27,841 nucleotides of DNA from a virus: positions 1-27,841 of the IMG/VR virus record IMGVR_UViG_3300032240_001134; one strand, 5' to 3'. A model generated the notes under the pieces. That model made no database searches and had not been told where the DNA came from. It was given only the letters and a program-made list of their open reading frames with translations. Below, one piece after another: positions 22,019-27,553 of the stretch. The first letter of the stretch is position 1; every line of letters starts with the position of its first letter. The position numbers and the translations under genes were made by a program.

Positions 22019-22405
22019 TCAATAGTACTCGTCCGCGTTGAACTCGTCGCCATAGTACTCTGCGGCTTCTTCATCGGTCATTTGGTAGTCATCACCATCC
22101 TCAAACAGCATGTCGTCTTTGAGCATCTTGTTGACAGTCTTGAGCTCAACCTGCTTGCTCAGTTGCTTCCACAGCTCGGCTTCACGTAGAGCCAGCTGTT
22201 CTTCAATGTAGCCTTTGATGGCCTTCATCATGGCAAAGTCTTTGTTGGTGCCCACGTTACAAGAGCACTCGTCGATCATGTCAAAGGTCTCTTGGAAGCT
22301 GAGTCCTTCGCCTGTGTTCTTGTTGTACTGTTTGCGGCTGGCACCCAGGAAGTTCACGGCATCTTGCAGGTCCATTGGGCGGATAAGGTCATCCCAGTTA
22401 TACAT
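22019..22405 (-). CDS. Hypothetical acidic protein (128 aa)
   Basis: AAGGAGCGAACCTT precedes ATG 22405. The protein is helical (LQDAVNFLGASRKQYN, IKGYIEEQLALREAELWKQLSKQVELKTVNKML) and ends in an acidic, tyrosine-rich tail (FEDGDDYQMTDEEAAEYYGDEF). Two Cys in DECSCNVG. No family recognised. It belongs to the early monocistronic series, each gene with its own promoter. Confidence 0.75.
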   Translation of the reverse strand: MYNWDDLIRPMDLQDAVNFLGASRKQYNKNTGEGLSFQETFDMIDECSCNVGTNKDFAMMKAIKGYIEEQLALREAELWKQLSKQVELKTVNKMLKDDMLFEDGDDYQMTDEEAAEYYGDEFNADEYY

Positions 22406-22434
22406 AAGGTTCGCTCCTTTGTTGCTAAGTGTTG

Positions 22435-22464
22435 ATTATACTATTTAAGCCAGCTCTTTGTCAA
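22435..22464 (-). promoter_or_regulatory. Sigma70 promoter, 18-bp spacer (gene at 22405)
   Basis: TTGACA and TATAAT are perfect, 18 apart. The -35 box is within the last codons (LVDKELA) of the upstream KOW-like gene. Confidence 0.88.
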
Positions 22465-22735
22465 CCAGCTTGAGCATGTTAGCAGGCACTCGCCACAGGC
22501 CCATGCCCGTATCAACTGTGACGTATTTAATGGCGATCTTTGTGACAAAGCCACGGGTCAAACGTCCTGTCTTTGAGCTGGTGAACTCGACATTGTCGCC
22601 TACACGGATGCTTCGTTTGACTTGATGCACCAGTTGGGCACGGTTCCATTTGACTGCATCAATCATGCTTCGCAGTTCAACGTCCGTCCAAGTCTGCAAC
22701 ATGATAGCTGAGTTAACTTCTCGAATGGTTAGCAT
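22445..22735 (-). CDS. Small KOW-like protein (96 aa)
   Basis: ATG 22735 has AGGAG eight bases upstream; a longer frame to 22816 contains the promoter and is rejected. The second half carries IRVGDNVEFTSSKTGRLTRG, then VTKIAIKYVTVDTG-GLWRVPANML, the strand pattern of KOW/SH3-like domains as found in small phage proteins. KOW domains bind RNA or proteins; which is meant here is not known. Basic N-terminal helices (ELRSMIDAVKWNRAQLVHQVK) precede it. Confidence 0.75.
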   Translation of the reverse strand: MLTIREVNSAIMLQTWTDVELRSMIDAVKWNRAQLVHQVKRSIRVGDNVEFTSSKTGRLTRGFVTKIAIKYVTVDTGMGLWRVPANMLKLVDKELA

Positions 22736-22755
22736 AGGTTTGCTCCTGTGTGTGT

Positions 22756-22860
22756 TTAAGCTGTAATTATAGCTTCGATTACCAAAGCTGTCAAGAGGAT
22801 CGCACAAAAAATCCAAAGTTCCATTGTGACATAGAACGCATAGATCAACTGATCAATCAT
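22756..22860 (-). CDS. Small membrane protein (34 aa)
   Basis: ATG 22860 overlaps the TGA of the upstream gene (ATGA), with AAGGAG seven bases upstream. The protein is almost one transmembrane helix (MIDQLIYAFYVTMELW, IFCAILLTALVIEAIITA). The following gene's complete promoter (22766-22794) is inside its coding sequence. Function unknown. Confidence 0.6.
   Translation of the reverse strand: MIDQLIYAFYVTMELWIFCAILLTALVIEAIITA
22766..22794 (-). promoter_or_regulatory. Perfect sigma70 promoter (gene at 22735)
   Basis: TTGACA-17-TATAAT within the 34-aa membrane ORF. Spacer inverted repeat AGCTT...AAGCT. Confidence 0.92.
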
Positions 22861-23234
22861 ACTGTCTCCTTACGAAAGTAGCCATAGGGCAAGCCTACCA
22901 GGTAGCAAAGGTACTCGTCGTCACCGTCTGAACCTTCTGCTTCGTGTATCCAGCGCAGGGCCATCTCATAGCTCTTAGCACCACTGGTCAACAGACCCTG
23001 CACTCGCATTTCAAAGTCGATCATAGCGGCTTCTTCGCGCTCTTTGCGAGCGATCTCTTCCTGCTCGATGACCTTGCTGAGGCTAACGAACTCAGACTCA
23101 AAGTCCGCTTCTGTCCAGCTAGAGGTATCGATGCCGCGTGGGCGGACACCGTAGGCATCCTTATACATATCCCAGAACTGGCAAGCATACTGTTCCAGAG
23201 TAGTCATCTCTTCCCAGCTTTTGAATTCGTTCAT
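22857..23234 (-). CDS. Conserved phage hypothetical (125 aa)
   Basis: ATG 23234 has AAGGAGCAAGG directly upstream; the frame up to 23294 overlaps the promoter and is rejected. The signature YACQFWDMYKDAYGVRPRG resembles a 'WDxYKDxYGxRPR' pattern I recall from many tailed-phage early proteins. A charged coiled-coil-like middle follows (LSKVIEQEEIARKEREEAAMIDFEMR), then SYEMALRWIHEAE and YLCYLVGLPYG. No enzymatic motif. Coupled to the 34-aa ORF. Confidence 0.82.
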   Translation of the reverse strand: MNEFKSWEEMTTLEQYACQFWDMYKDAYGVRPRGIDTSSWTEADFESEFVSLSKVIEQEEIARKEREEAAMIDFEMRVQGLLTSGAKSYEMALRWIHEAEGSDGDDEYLCYLVGLPYGYFRKETV

Positions 23235-23265
23235 TCCTTGCTCCTTTGTGTGTCTGTATGTGTAT

Positions 23266-23294
23266 ATTATAGCAGTTTGGGCCCAGGCTGTCAA
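23266..23294 (-). promoter_or_regulatory. Perfect sigma70 promoter (gene at 23234)
   Basis: TTGACA-17-TATAAT. The spacer contains the 8-bp palindrome TGGGCCCA. It begins four bases after the stop of the 79-aa gene. Confidence 0.92.
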
Positions 23295-23297
23295 CCA

Positions 23298-23537
23298 TCA
23301 ATCCCAGGATTTTTTACCGCCGTGAGCTTCATTGTACTCGTAGCCAGCGGCATAGGCTACGATCTCTGCAGGAGTCATGTCCTTGGCCTGTACGGGCTCT
23401 GAATCGTAGCTACCGCCTTCAAAGTAGTGAGGGTTGAAAGGACGGCTGTACCAGCTGTCTGCTGAGCCACGATCAAAGGGTCCACCATGGCGGCTGTCGT
23501 AGACTTGACCCTTGTACTCTATACGTTCTGCTATCAT
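23298..23537 (-). CDS. Conserved phage hypothetical (79 aa)
   Basis: TAAGGAGCGAAG precedes ATG 23537. The block YDSRHGGPFDRGSADSWYSRPFNPHYFEGGSYDSE, then MTPAEIVAYAAGYEYNEAHGGKKSW, is a signature I recall from many phage hypotheticals. It is rich in Gly, Tyr and Asp. Function unknown. Confidence 0.85.
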   Translation of the reverse strand: MIAERIEYKGQVYDSRHGGPFDRGSADSWYSRPFNPHYFEGGSYDSEPVQAKDMTPAEIVAYAAGYEYNEAHGGKKSWD

Positions 23538-23563
23538 CTTCGCTCCTTATTGTCTATACTGTA

Positions 23564-23592
23564 AGTATAACATCGGTTTTACCACTTGTCAA
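23564..23592 (-). promoter_or_regulatory. Sigma70 promoter TTGACA-17-TATACT with palindrome (gene at 23537)
   Basis: The -10 box is part of the inverted repeat TATACT-TAC-AGTATA. A 31-base block that contains it (23542-23572) is repeated exactly at 23779-23809. The TGA inside TTGACA is the stop of the upstream 61-aa gene. Confidence 0.88.
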
Positions 23593-23774
23593 GCAGATTC
23601 TTTAACTCTATATGCTACTACCTCGCCACCACCTTTGGCATGACTGCCATCGATGAGTTTGGTAAACATCTCAACGATCTCTTCTGCTTCTTGTCGTGTG
23701 CGATAGACGTTGAGTGGTTCCCAACGGTTGGGACGTGTCTTAAATTTCAGTTCTCGCTCTACAAAGTAGTTCAT
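23589..23774 (-). CDS. Hypothetical (61 aa)
   Basis: TAAGGAGCG precedes ATG 23774. Beta-alpha-beta-like (NYFVERELKFKTRPNRWEPL, then NVYRTRQEAEEIVEMFTKLI, then GGEVVAYRVKES), resembling small phage proteins that are read beside tRNA genes, without known function. Its TGA stop lies in the next -35 box. Confidence 0.78.
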   Translation of the reverse strand: MNYFVERELKFKTRPNRWEPLNVYRTRQEAEEIVEMFTKLIDGSHAKGGGEVVAYRVKESA

Positions 23775-23800
23775 GCCCGCTCCTTATTGTCTATACTGTA

Positions 23801-23829
23801 AGTATAACACCAAAAAGAAACCCTGTCAA
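23801..23829 (-). promoter_or_regulatory. Sigma70 promoter TTGACA-17-TATACT (gene at 23774)
   Basis: Same 31-base block as in the promoter at 23564-23592, including TATACT-TAC-AGTATA. It starts 13 bases after the tRNA-Arg 3' end. Confidence 0.88.
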
Positions 23830-23841
23830 CCGACGGGGTAT

Positions 23842-23916
23842 TGGTCCGGCGACCAGGAATCGAACCTGGATTGATAGCTTAGAAGGCTACTGTTCTGTCC
23901 ATTGAACTACCGCCAG
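23842..23916 (-). tRNA. tRNA-Arg(UCU)
   Basis: The acceptor stem CTGGCGG/TCGCCGG, D arm (GTTC...GAAC), anticodon stem GTAGC/GCTAT with loop CTTCTAA (anticodon UCU), T arm CCAGG-TTCGATT-CCTGG, discriminator A and an encoded CCA are all present. It decodes AGA/AGG, frequent in the AT-rich late genes. Confidence 0.93.
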
Positions 23917-23919
23917 GAT

Positions 23920-23997
23920 TGGTGGGCCCTCCGTGAGTCGAACACGGCACCAATGGATTATGAGTCCACTGCTCTAACCAACATGAGCTAAGGGCCC
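23920..23997 (-). tRNA. CAU tRNA, probably tRNA-Ile2 (lysidine type)
   Basis: Acceptor GGGCCCT/AGGGCCC, D arm, anticodon stem GTGGA/TCCAT with loop CTCATAA (anticodon CAU), T loop GTTCGACTC and encoded CCA. Acceptor pairs C4-G69 and C5-G68, which TilS recognises in tRNA-Ile2, are present; elongator Met has T4-A69/A5-T68. AUA decoding is therefore likelier than Met. Ends four bases from tRNA-Arg. Confidence 0.85.
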
Positions 23998-24004
23998 GGC
24001 AAGA

Positions 24005-24196
24005 TCAACTGAACTCTTTAACCAACTCGTATCCACTATCATCGCTGTCTTCGTAGACTGTGACAATAGCGTTGGTTTCTTTATGTATCTTTTCTGCTAC
24101 TTGCAATGCCTCTTTCCGGCTTGCCGTTGTTTCAACCAGCTCTTGATGTCCGGAACCATCTTCGGTCCAGACTTCGTATTGAATCCAATTACTCAT
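24005..24196 (-). CDS. Hypothetical (63 aa)
   Basis: ATG 24196 lacks an obvious Shine-Dalgarno. A beta-alpha-beta pattern, IQYEVWTEDGSGHQELVETTAS then KEALQVAEKIHKETNAIVTVYED, is typical of small phage proteins of unknown function. It lies between a strong hairpin and the two tRNAs and is probably co-transcribed with them from 24740. Confidence 0.68.
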   Translation of the reverse strand: MSNWIQYEVWTEDGSGHQELVETTASRKEALQVAEKIHKETNAIVTVYEDSDDSGYELVKEFS

Positions 24197-24213
24197 GATT
24201 GTTTAGATTGATT

Positions 24214-24234
24214 GCCCGGGCGTTGCACCCGGGC
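24214..24234 (-). other. GC-rich intercistronic hairpin
   Basis: On the minus strand, GCCCGGGTG and CGCCCGGGC pair over 9 bp (one G-U) around a 3-base loop. On the plus strand one pair is lost, so the minus RNA is the likely user. No T-run follows; it may protect or separate RNAs rather than terminate. Confidence 0.7.
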
Positions 24235-24248
24235 TCTATAGTACCTTA

Positions 24249-24653
24249 TTAGAAAGGAGCGTCTTCGCTAGCCAGCTCAGCTGCCTTAGCACGGGCTTCT
24301 GCCAATGCTTGAGCTTCGCGTGACTTCTTGGTGTCCTTGACAGTGGTAGTCTTCGCTACCGGAGTCTTCGTTGCCTTAGCAACAGGCTTAGAGACCTTAG
24401 CCTTAGGAGCCTTCTCGTCCAAGTACTCCGCGATAGCAGCTTGAGCAGCCGCATCAGAGAACTGATCCATAGACTGGATCATCTTAATGCCTTCGTACTT
24501 GCTGACGCTGACACCAACATCTTCAAGACGAACATCAAGGTGACCATGCTTGTGCAGGACCTTAGAGCGGAGAATGTCATTCGCAAAGCGAACCTTATAC
24601 TCACCATCAAGTTTGGAAACGCCAAACACGTTAAAAGTTTTATCTGTAGCCAT
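24249..24653 (-). CDS. Conserved phage protein with Lys/Ala-rich tail (134 aa)
   Basis: The N-terminal ~80 aa (FNVFGVSKLDGEYKVRFANDILRSKVLHKHGHLDVRL, KYEGIKMIQSMDQFSDAAAQAAIAEYL) form a compact alpha/beta domain I remember from aquatic T4-like phages. The remaining ~55 residues (AKVSKPVAKATKTPVAKTTT, then AEARAKAAELA) are basic and low complexity, like a nucleic-acid-binding histone-like tail. The start ATG 24653 has GAGGC eight bases upstream. Its leader is unusually long (about 50 bases) for this region. Confidence 0.8.
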   Translation of the reverse strand: MATDKTFNVFGVSKLDGEYKVRFANDILRSKVLHKHGHLDVRLEDVGVSVSKYEGIKMIQSMDQFSDAAAQAAIAEYLDEKAPKAKVSKPVAKATKTPVAKTTTVKDTKKSREAQALAEARAKAAELASEDAPF

Positions 24654-24711
24654 TGTGTGCCTCTGTGTGTTAAAATTAATGCTTCTGAGCCTATCTCGTC
24701 GGCATGTTCAA

Positions 24712-24740
24712 ATTATACAACTCTTTTGGTTAGTTGTCAA
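24712..24740 (-). promoter_or_regulatory. Perfect sigma70 promoter (gene at 24653)
   Basis: TTGACA-17-TATAAT. The TGA in the -35 box is the stop of the upstream 95-aa gene. Spacer inverted repeat ACAACT...AGTTGT around CCAAAAG. Confidence 0.92.
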
Positions 24741-25024
24741 CCATTTCTTCGCCTTTTGGGCAATTCCTTTTGTTGTTTTTTTACAACAGGTTTGGGTCGA
24801 ATCTTTGGGTTGTTAACAGTACCAAACTCACGATCTACATAGAACCGAATCAATTCGCGTTGGATCATAGTAATCAAATCACCGTGATCCTCGTTAACAA
24901 CGAACCGCACAGGACAGCGGCCCCATGCACCCGTTTGGTTAAAGTCTGCAAACCAACGTCGGTGATCTTTATCCTTAGCATCGAATACGACCCAAGGACG
25001 ACCGTGGAGCTGAAGCCTACTCAC
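24737..25024 (-). CDS. Hypothetical (95 aa), GTG start
   Basis: Begins with GTG 25024 in a GTGA overlap with the stop of the 45-aa gene. The sequence (RPWVVFDAKDKDHRRWFADF, GAWGRCPVRFVVNEDHGDLITMIQRELIRFYVDREFG) ends with a very basic tail (KPVVKKQQKELPKRRRNG) that could bind nucleic acid. I remember similar phage proteins; no function known. Confidence 0.72.
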   Translation of the reverse strand: MSRLQLHGRPWVVFDAKDKDHRRWFADFNQTGAWGRCPVRFVVNEDHGDLITMIQRELIRFYVDREFGTVNNPKIRPKPVVKKQQKELPKRRRNG

Positions 25025-25158
25025 TTAGATCCCGTGATCCATTTCCGGATTACGTCCTCTAAGGGTTTCCAAGAATACTCAACCTCTTTGGGCCGCACTC
25101 GTTCTTGTTGTTTCTTATCGTGAGCTTGATTCAGCTCTTTGTTTGGGTTATGAGTCAT
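25021..25158 (-). CDS. Small hypothetical (45 aa)
   Basis: ATG 25158 overlaps the end of the Api92-like gene by 11 bases. The body is charged (NPNKELNQAHDKKQQERVRPKE) and ends WKPLEDVIRKWITG. The frame is open further upstream, but that part overlaps the previous gene. Coupled on both sides in a three-gene unit. Confidence 0.6.
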   Translation of the reverse strand: MTHNPNKELNQAHDKKQQERVRPKEVEYSWKPLEDVIRKWITGSK

Positions 25159-25735
25159 CTTGTTCTTCTTCCTTGTTTTCTTCTTCCCACATCTCCAGGT
25201 TCTCAACGATGCACATGCACTCGTCAACCTCTGGATTAATCACTTCGGCTAGTTCAGCCGCAGTCATATCCGTATAGTCCATGTAGTCATCGCCGTTCTC
25301 GTCAAAGATACCGCAGAAGCACATGCCAGACTCCCAATAGATCAACTTGACCTTAAAGCCCAAGTCCTGGAACTTCTCCATAGCCGCAATGGGCGGTGCC
25401 CATGCTGAGTCAAAGTTCATACGCAGAGCATTAGGGCCATCTTCGGTGAGCATGTCCTCACCGCCCACATCCCACTTGGTGCCCCATTCATTCACGCAGT
25501 AGTCATACCAATTGGCGTAGCCATGCTTGGCCACATTGACTTCTTCCTGTGCTACAAGATCCTTTTGCTTTTGATCTTCGTCATCACCCACACGGCCTGC
25601 CACAATGTGTAAGTCATCAGGCACTGGGCAGAACTCAGCCAACAGTTTTCCGTCAGCATAGGCCGTCTTGGCCCGCTCAATCATTGCGGGGTCTTCGTGT
25701 TCGAGAACTAGATAGTTGTTACACCAATTAGGCAT
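25148..25735 (-). CDS. Api92/DUF1281-like ferredoxin-fold protein (195 aa)
   Basis: Starts MPNWCNNYLVLEHED, the typical MPNWCxN opening. NWYDYCVNEWGTKWD and FDSAWAPP, two further signatures of the family (ferredoxin-like fold, Pfam PF18406), follow. Length fits. A long acidic tail (MWEEENKEEEQDDS) is seen. Members occur in phages and plasmids; the role is not known. ATG 25735 is preceded by GGGAGTC within the end of the upstream gene, so it is probably in the operon from 26003. Confidence 0.88.
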   Translation of the reverse strand: MPNWCNNYLVLEHEDPAMIERAKTAYADGKLLAEFCPVPDDLHIVAGRVGDDEDQKQKDLVAQEEVNVAKHGYANWYDYCVNEWGTKWDVGGEDMLTEDGPNALRMNFDSAWAPPIAAMEKFQDLGFKVKLIYWESGMCFCGIFDENGDDYMDYTDMTAAELAEVINPEVDECMCIVENLEMWEEENKEEEQDDS

Positions 25736-25736
25736 A

Positions 25737-26003
25737 TTAGACTCCCATTTCGTAAAAGGTTACTGAAGGATCAATGCTGATCAGTTCTTCTGCACAACGA
25801 GTAAGATAGCGGAACTTGTCACGCACTTGTGCGCCACGCAGTTCACCATCGCAAGTCAGATTCTCTGGACTCAGTTCGCTGTCAATGCTGTTGGCAATAG
25901 CCTGGCGATCCTGACTGTTCAACAGGCTCAAAGGCTTTTGGTTGAAGATGGCACGCCATTTGTTCTTCTGTTCTACATACTGCTCTAGTGTGCTAATGTT
26001 CAT
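25737..26003 (-). CDS. Hypothetical (88 aa)
   Basis: AGGAG lies seven bases before ATG 26003. Helical and polar (NISTLEQYVEQKNKWRAIFN, DRQAIANSIDSELSPE, VRDKFRYLTRCAEELISIDP). First gene of the four-gene unit that goes through 25735, 25158 and 25024. No family recognised. Confidence 0.75.
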   Translation of the reverse strand: MNISTLEQYVEQKNKWRAIFNQKPLSLLNSQDRQAIANSIDSELSPENLTCDGELRGAQVRDKFRYLTRCAEELISIDPSVTFYEMGV

Positions 26004-26031
26004 GTCTGCTCCTGTGTGTGTTTAAGTAGTA

Positions 26032-26060
26032 ATTATACAACCAAAAGCCTACTTCGTCAA
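26032..26060 (-). promoter_or_regulatory. Sigma70 promoter TTGACG-17-TATAAT (gene at 26003)
   Basis: One base off perfect. The -35 lies inside the end of the upstream gene (RLTK-stop). The leader shares 20 bases (26007-26026) with that at 22741-22760. Confidence 0.9.
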
Positions 26061-26300
26061 CCGGAAGAACTGAATAACCTTATCAGCTTCAGGGGTATCA
26101 GTAATGCCCATGCCCTTGCGATAGCTCTCAACCAGCTCCAAACGCATCATTTCTACAATGCCTTCGCACTCGGCCCGCTCGCGTTTGGGCAGGGTTTTGA
26201 TAAACTTCTCTACGTCAGACCATTCTTCAATGGACCACATGATGTCTGCTAGGACCTTTTGGCGTGGGTTCAAACCTTCCAATTTGATTTCTACAGTCAT
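26049..26300 (-). CDS. Conserved phage hypothetical (83 aa)
   Basis: Helical: LNPRQKVLADIMWSIEEWSDVEKFIKTLPKRERAECEGIVEMMRLELVE, a pattern (LNPRQ-LAD--W, then F-K-LP, then V-EMM) I know from many phage hypotheticals. ATG 26300 overlaps the stop of the 46-aa gene (ATGA). AAGGAC stands further upstream. Function unknown. Confidence 0.82.
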   Translation of the reverse strand: MTVEIKLEGLNPRQKVLADIMWSIEEWSDVEKFIKTLPKRERAECEGIVEMMRLELVESYRKGMGITDTPEADKVIQFFRLTK

Positions 26301-26437
26301 TGCTCGCGTCCTTTGTGTTTGGGTTGACGTTTAAATTTCTTCTTGCTAACCACTACCTTTGGTTTGAAGGGAGTGTTTTCAGCAAAGAGAACAAAGTGTT
26401 CTCTGTGCTTTTTGGGTAGTTTGATTATGATCTTCAC
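26297..26437 (-). CDS. Small basic protein (46 aa), GTG start
   Basis: GTG 26437 has AGGAG seven bases upstream, while the frame's first ATG (26491) lies in the promoter. Very basic (KIIIKLPKKHREHFVLFAEN, then KVVVSKKKFKRQPKHKGRE). Could bind nucleic acid; function unknown. ATGA coupling to the next gene. Confidence 0.65.
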   Translation of the reverse strand: MKIIIKLPKKHREHFVLFAENTPFKPKVVVSKKKFKRQPKHKGREQ

Positions 26438-26462
26438 TTGGTGCTCCTGTCTGTATGTGTTT

Positions 26463-26491
26463 ATTATACAGCCAAAAGCTACAAGCGTCAA
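26463..26491 (-). promoter_or_regulatory. Sigma70 promoter TTGACG-17-TATAAT (gene at 26437)
   Basis: The TGA of TTGACG is the stop of the HTH gene. Spacer with CTTTTGG. Confidence 0.9.
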
Positions 26492-26667
26492 GCGCCGTTG
26501 TAGGGACTATAGATCTCGTCCTGTGGCGCTTCTGCCACACCTTGATCCTCTAGCCAATCGTATACTGTTTCAAGCGGACAATTCAATTGAGCCGCAATGG
26601 TCTTGGGACTGTACCCTTCGATGTACATCTGCTCAATGTCGTATGCTAGTTCTGCCATTTTACTCAT
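26488..26667 (-). CDS. HTH protein, resolvase/sigma region 4-like (59 aa)
   Basis: ATG 26667 is chosen because AGGAG lies seven bases upstream in the preceding gene; in-frame ATGs at 26682 and 26658 are alternatives. DIEQMYIEGYSPKTIAAQLNCPLETVYDWLEDQGV is a clear helix-turn-helix (GYSPKTIAAQLNCPLETVYDWL), as in small phage DNA-binding proteins. Too short for other domains. A regulator of the early promoters is a natural guess. Confidence 0.8.
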   Translation of the reverse strand: MSKMAELAYDIEQMYIEGYSPKTIAAQLNCPLETVYDWLEDQGVAEAPQDEIYSPYNGA

Positions 26668-26875
26668 CAAAACACTCCTCACCTAGTTGTTCTACAGTTT
26701 CAATTACCACACCCAAGTCAACGATTCGGGCTGACTGATCTTCGTTTGATACACCCTGGAACGCTGTGCGGAACGATTGGAACTCGCCTAGGAAGTCCAA
26801 GACGTCTTCGCGTTCCCATGTGTCAGGCACTTCAAGTTCCTGCATCAGCTCTGTGCGTACAATTACTTTCTTCAT
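26660..26875 (-). CDS. Hypothetical (71 aa)
   Basis: ATG 26875 follows the previous gene's stop by three bases. KKVIVRTELMQELEVPDTWEREDVLDFLGEFQSF, then RIVDLGVVIETVEQLGEE: acidic, beta-alpha pattern. I know no function. It is coupled with the HTH gene by an 8-base overlap. Confidence 0.72.
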   Translation of the reverse strand: MKKVIVRTELMQELEVPDTWEREDVLDFLGEFQSFRTAFQGVSNEDQSARIVDLGVVIETVEQLGEECFDE

Positions 26876-26878
26876 ATG

Positions 26879-27040
26879 CTACTCCGATAGGTAAGAGATT
26901 AAGTTTTCACGGGGGACGAACTTCAACAGTTCCTCAAGGGCTGTTAAGTCGCCTCCCTCTAAGTCTTGTGCAACCTGATCCAACACTCGGTCAATTAAGT
27001 CCGACTGGGCCATGGCCCGTTTGCTTTGAAACCCTGTCAT
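26879..27040 (-). CDS. Small conserved phage protein (53 aa)
   Basis: ATG 27040 overlaps the stop of the gene before (ATGA). Highly helical: SDLIDRVLDQVAQDLEGGDL, then TALEELLKFVPRENLISYLSE. The D-TALEELLKFVP--NL--YL end is a widespread small phage signature. Function unknown. Confidence 0.78.
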   Translation of the reverse strand: MTGFQSKRAMAQSDLIDRVLDQVAQDLEGGDLTALEELLKFVPRENLISYLSE

Positions 27041-27522
27041 GCCGCGCACTCCTTGGGATCCAGCTTACGGATAGCAGGAGCCAACTTCAACCAACGTCCG
27101 CCGTTGCGCTTGTAGAACCACTCGCCTGACTGATAGTCGTCTGCTTTTGAGTACTTGAAGCAGTAGTAGTAGTCGCTCCATGTATAGTGCTCTTCAGCTT
27201 CTTTAAGCGTCTTAAACACTTGGAACGGAGTGTCCTCGCCTCTGTCGCGTCCGTAGAACGTAGTCATGTTGCCGTAGAGCTTGTCGTAAGTCTCGCCGTC
27301 CATTGGAACTTCAAACTGGCTAAAGGCGTGCTTCACACCAATCTCTGGACGGAGCGAGCTGATGTCACCTAGTGCTATGAGGTTGTTGACTTTGGGGCTT
27401 GCGGCATAGTGCTTTTGCAAGATAGCGCCGTTGTGCTCCAAGTAGCCATCCCAGTGGCAGTAGACTGCGCGGACTGTTTTGTTGTAGGGATTTTGGATTG
27501 CGATCATTGAACGTGTACCCAT
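27037..27522 (-). CDS. Conserved phage hypothetical, 'TRS-YCHWDGY' type (161 aa)
   Basis: ATG 27522 has TAGGAG seven bases upstream; the ATG at 27582 lies above the promoter. The sequence starts MGTRSMIAIQN and contains VRAVYCHWDGYLEHNGAILQKHY, LIALGDISSLRPEIG, MTTFYGRDRGE and YYYCFKYSKADDYQSGEWFYKR, well-preserved blocks of a widespread phage family with no assigned function. Cys, His and Asp of YCHWDGY could bind metal, but that is not proven. Confidence 0.88.
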   Translation of the reverse strand: MGTRSMIAIQNPYNKTVRAVYCHWDGYLEHNGAILQKHYAASPKVNNLIALGDISSLRPEIGVKHAFSQFEVPMDGETYDKLYGNMTTFYGRDRGEDTPFQVFKTLKEAEEHYTWSDYYYCFKYSKADDYQSGEWFYKRNGGRWLKLAPAIRKLDPKECAA

Positions 27523-27553
27523 TTCAGCTCCTAGTGTGTTTGTGTATGTGTTA

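Larger units (their letters stand above)
23542..23809 (-). repeat. 31-bp direct repeat in two promoter/leader regions
   Basis: Bases 23542-23572 and 23779-23809 are identical. Each covers the -10 box, the TATACT/AGTATA palindrome and the Shine-Dalgarno of its gene. Confidence 0.9.

Noticed and set aside
22736-22816. N-terminal extension of the KOW-like gene
   Set aside because: It would include the promoter and leader; the ATG at 22735 has AGGAG at proper distance.
23235-23294. N-terminal extension of the 125-aa gene
   Set aside because: It spans the -10 and -35 boxes; ATG 23234 has AAGGAGCAAGG directly upstream.
24441-25123. Long plus frames antisense to early genes
   Set aside because: They lack ribosome binding sites and lie opposite well-supported minus genes with promoters.
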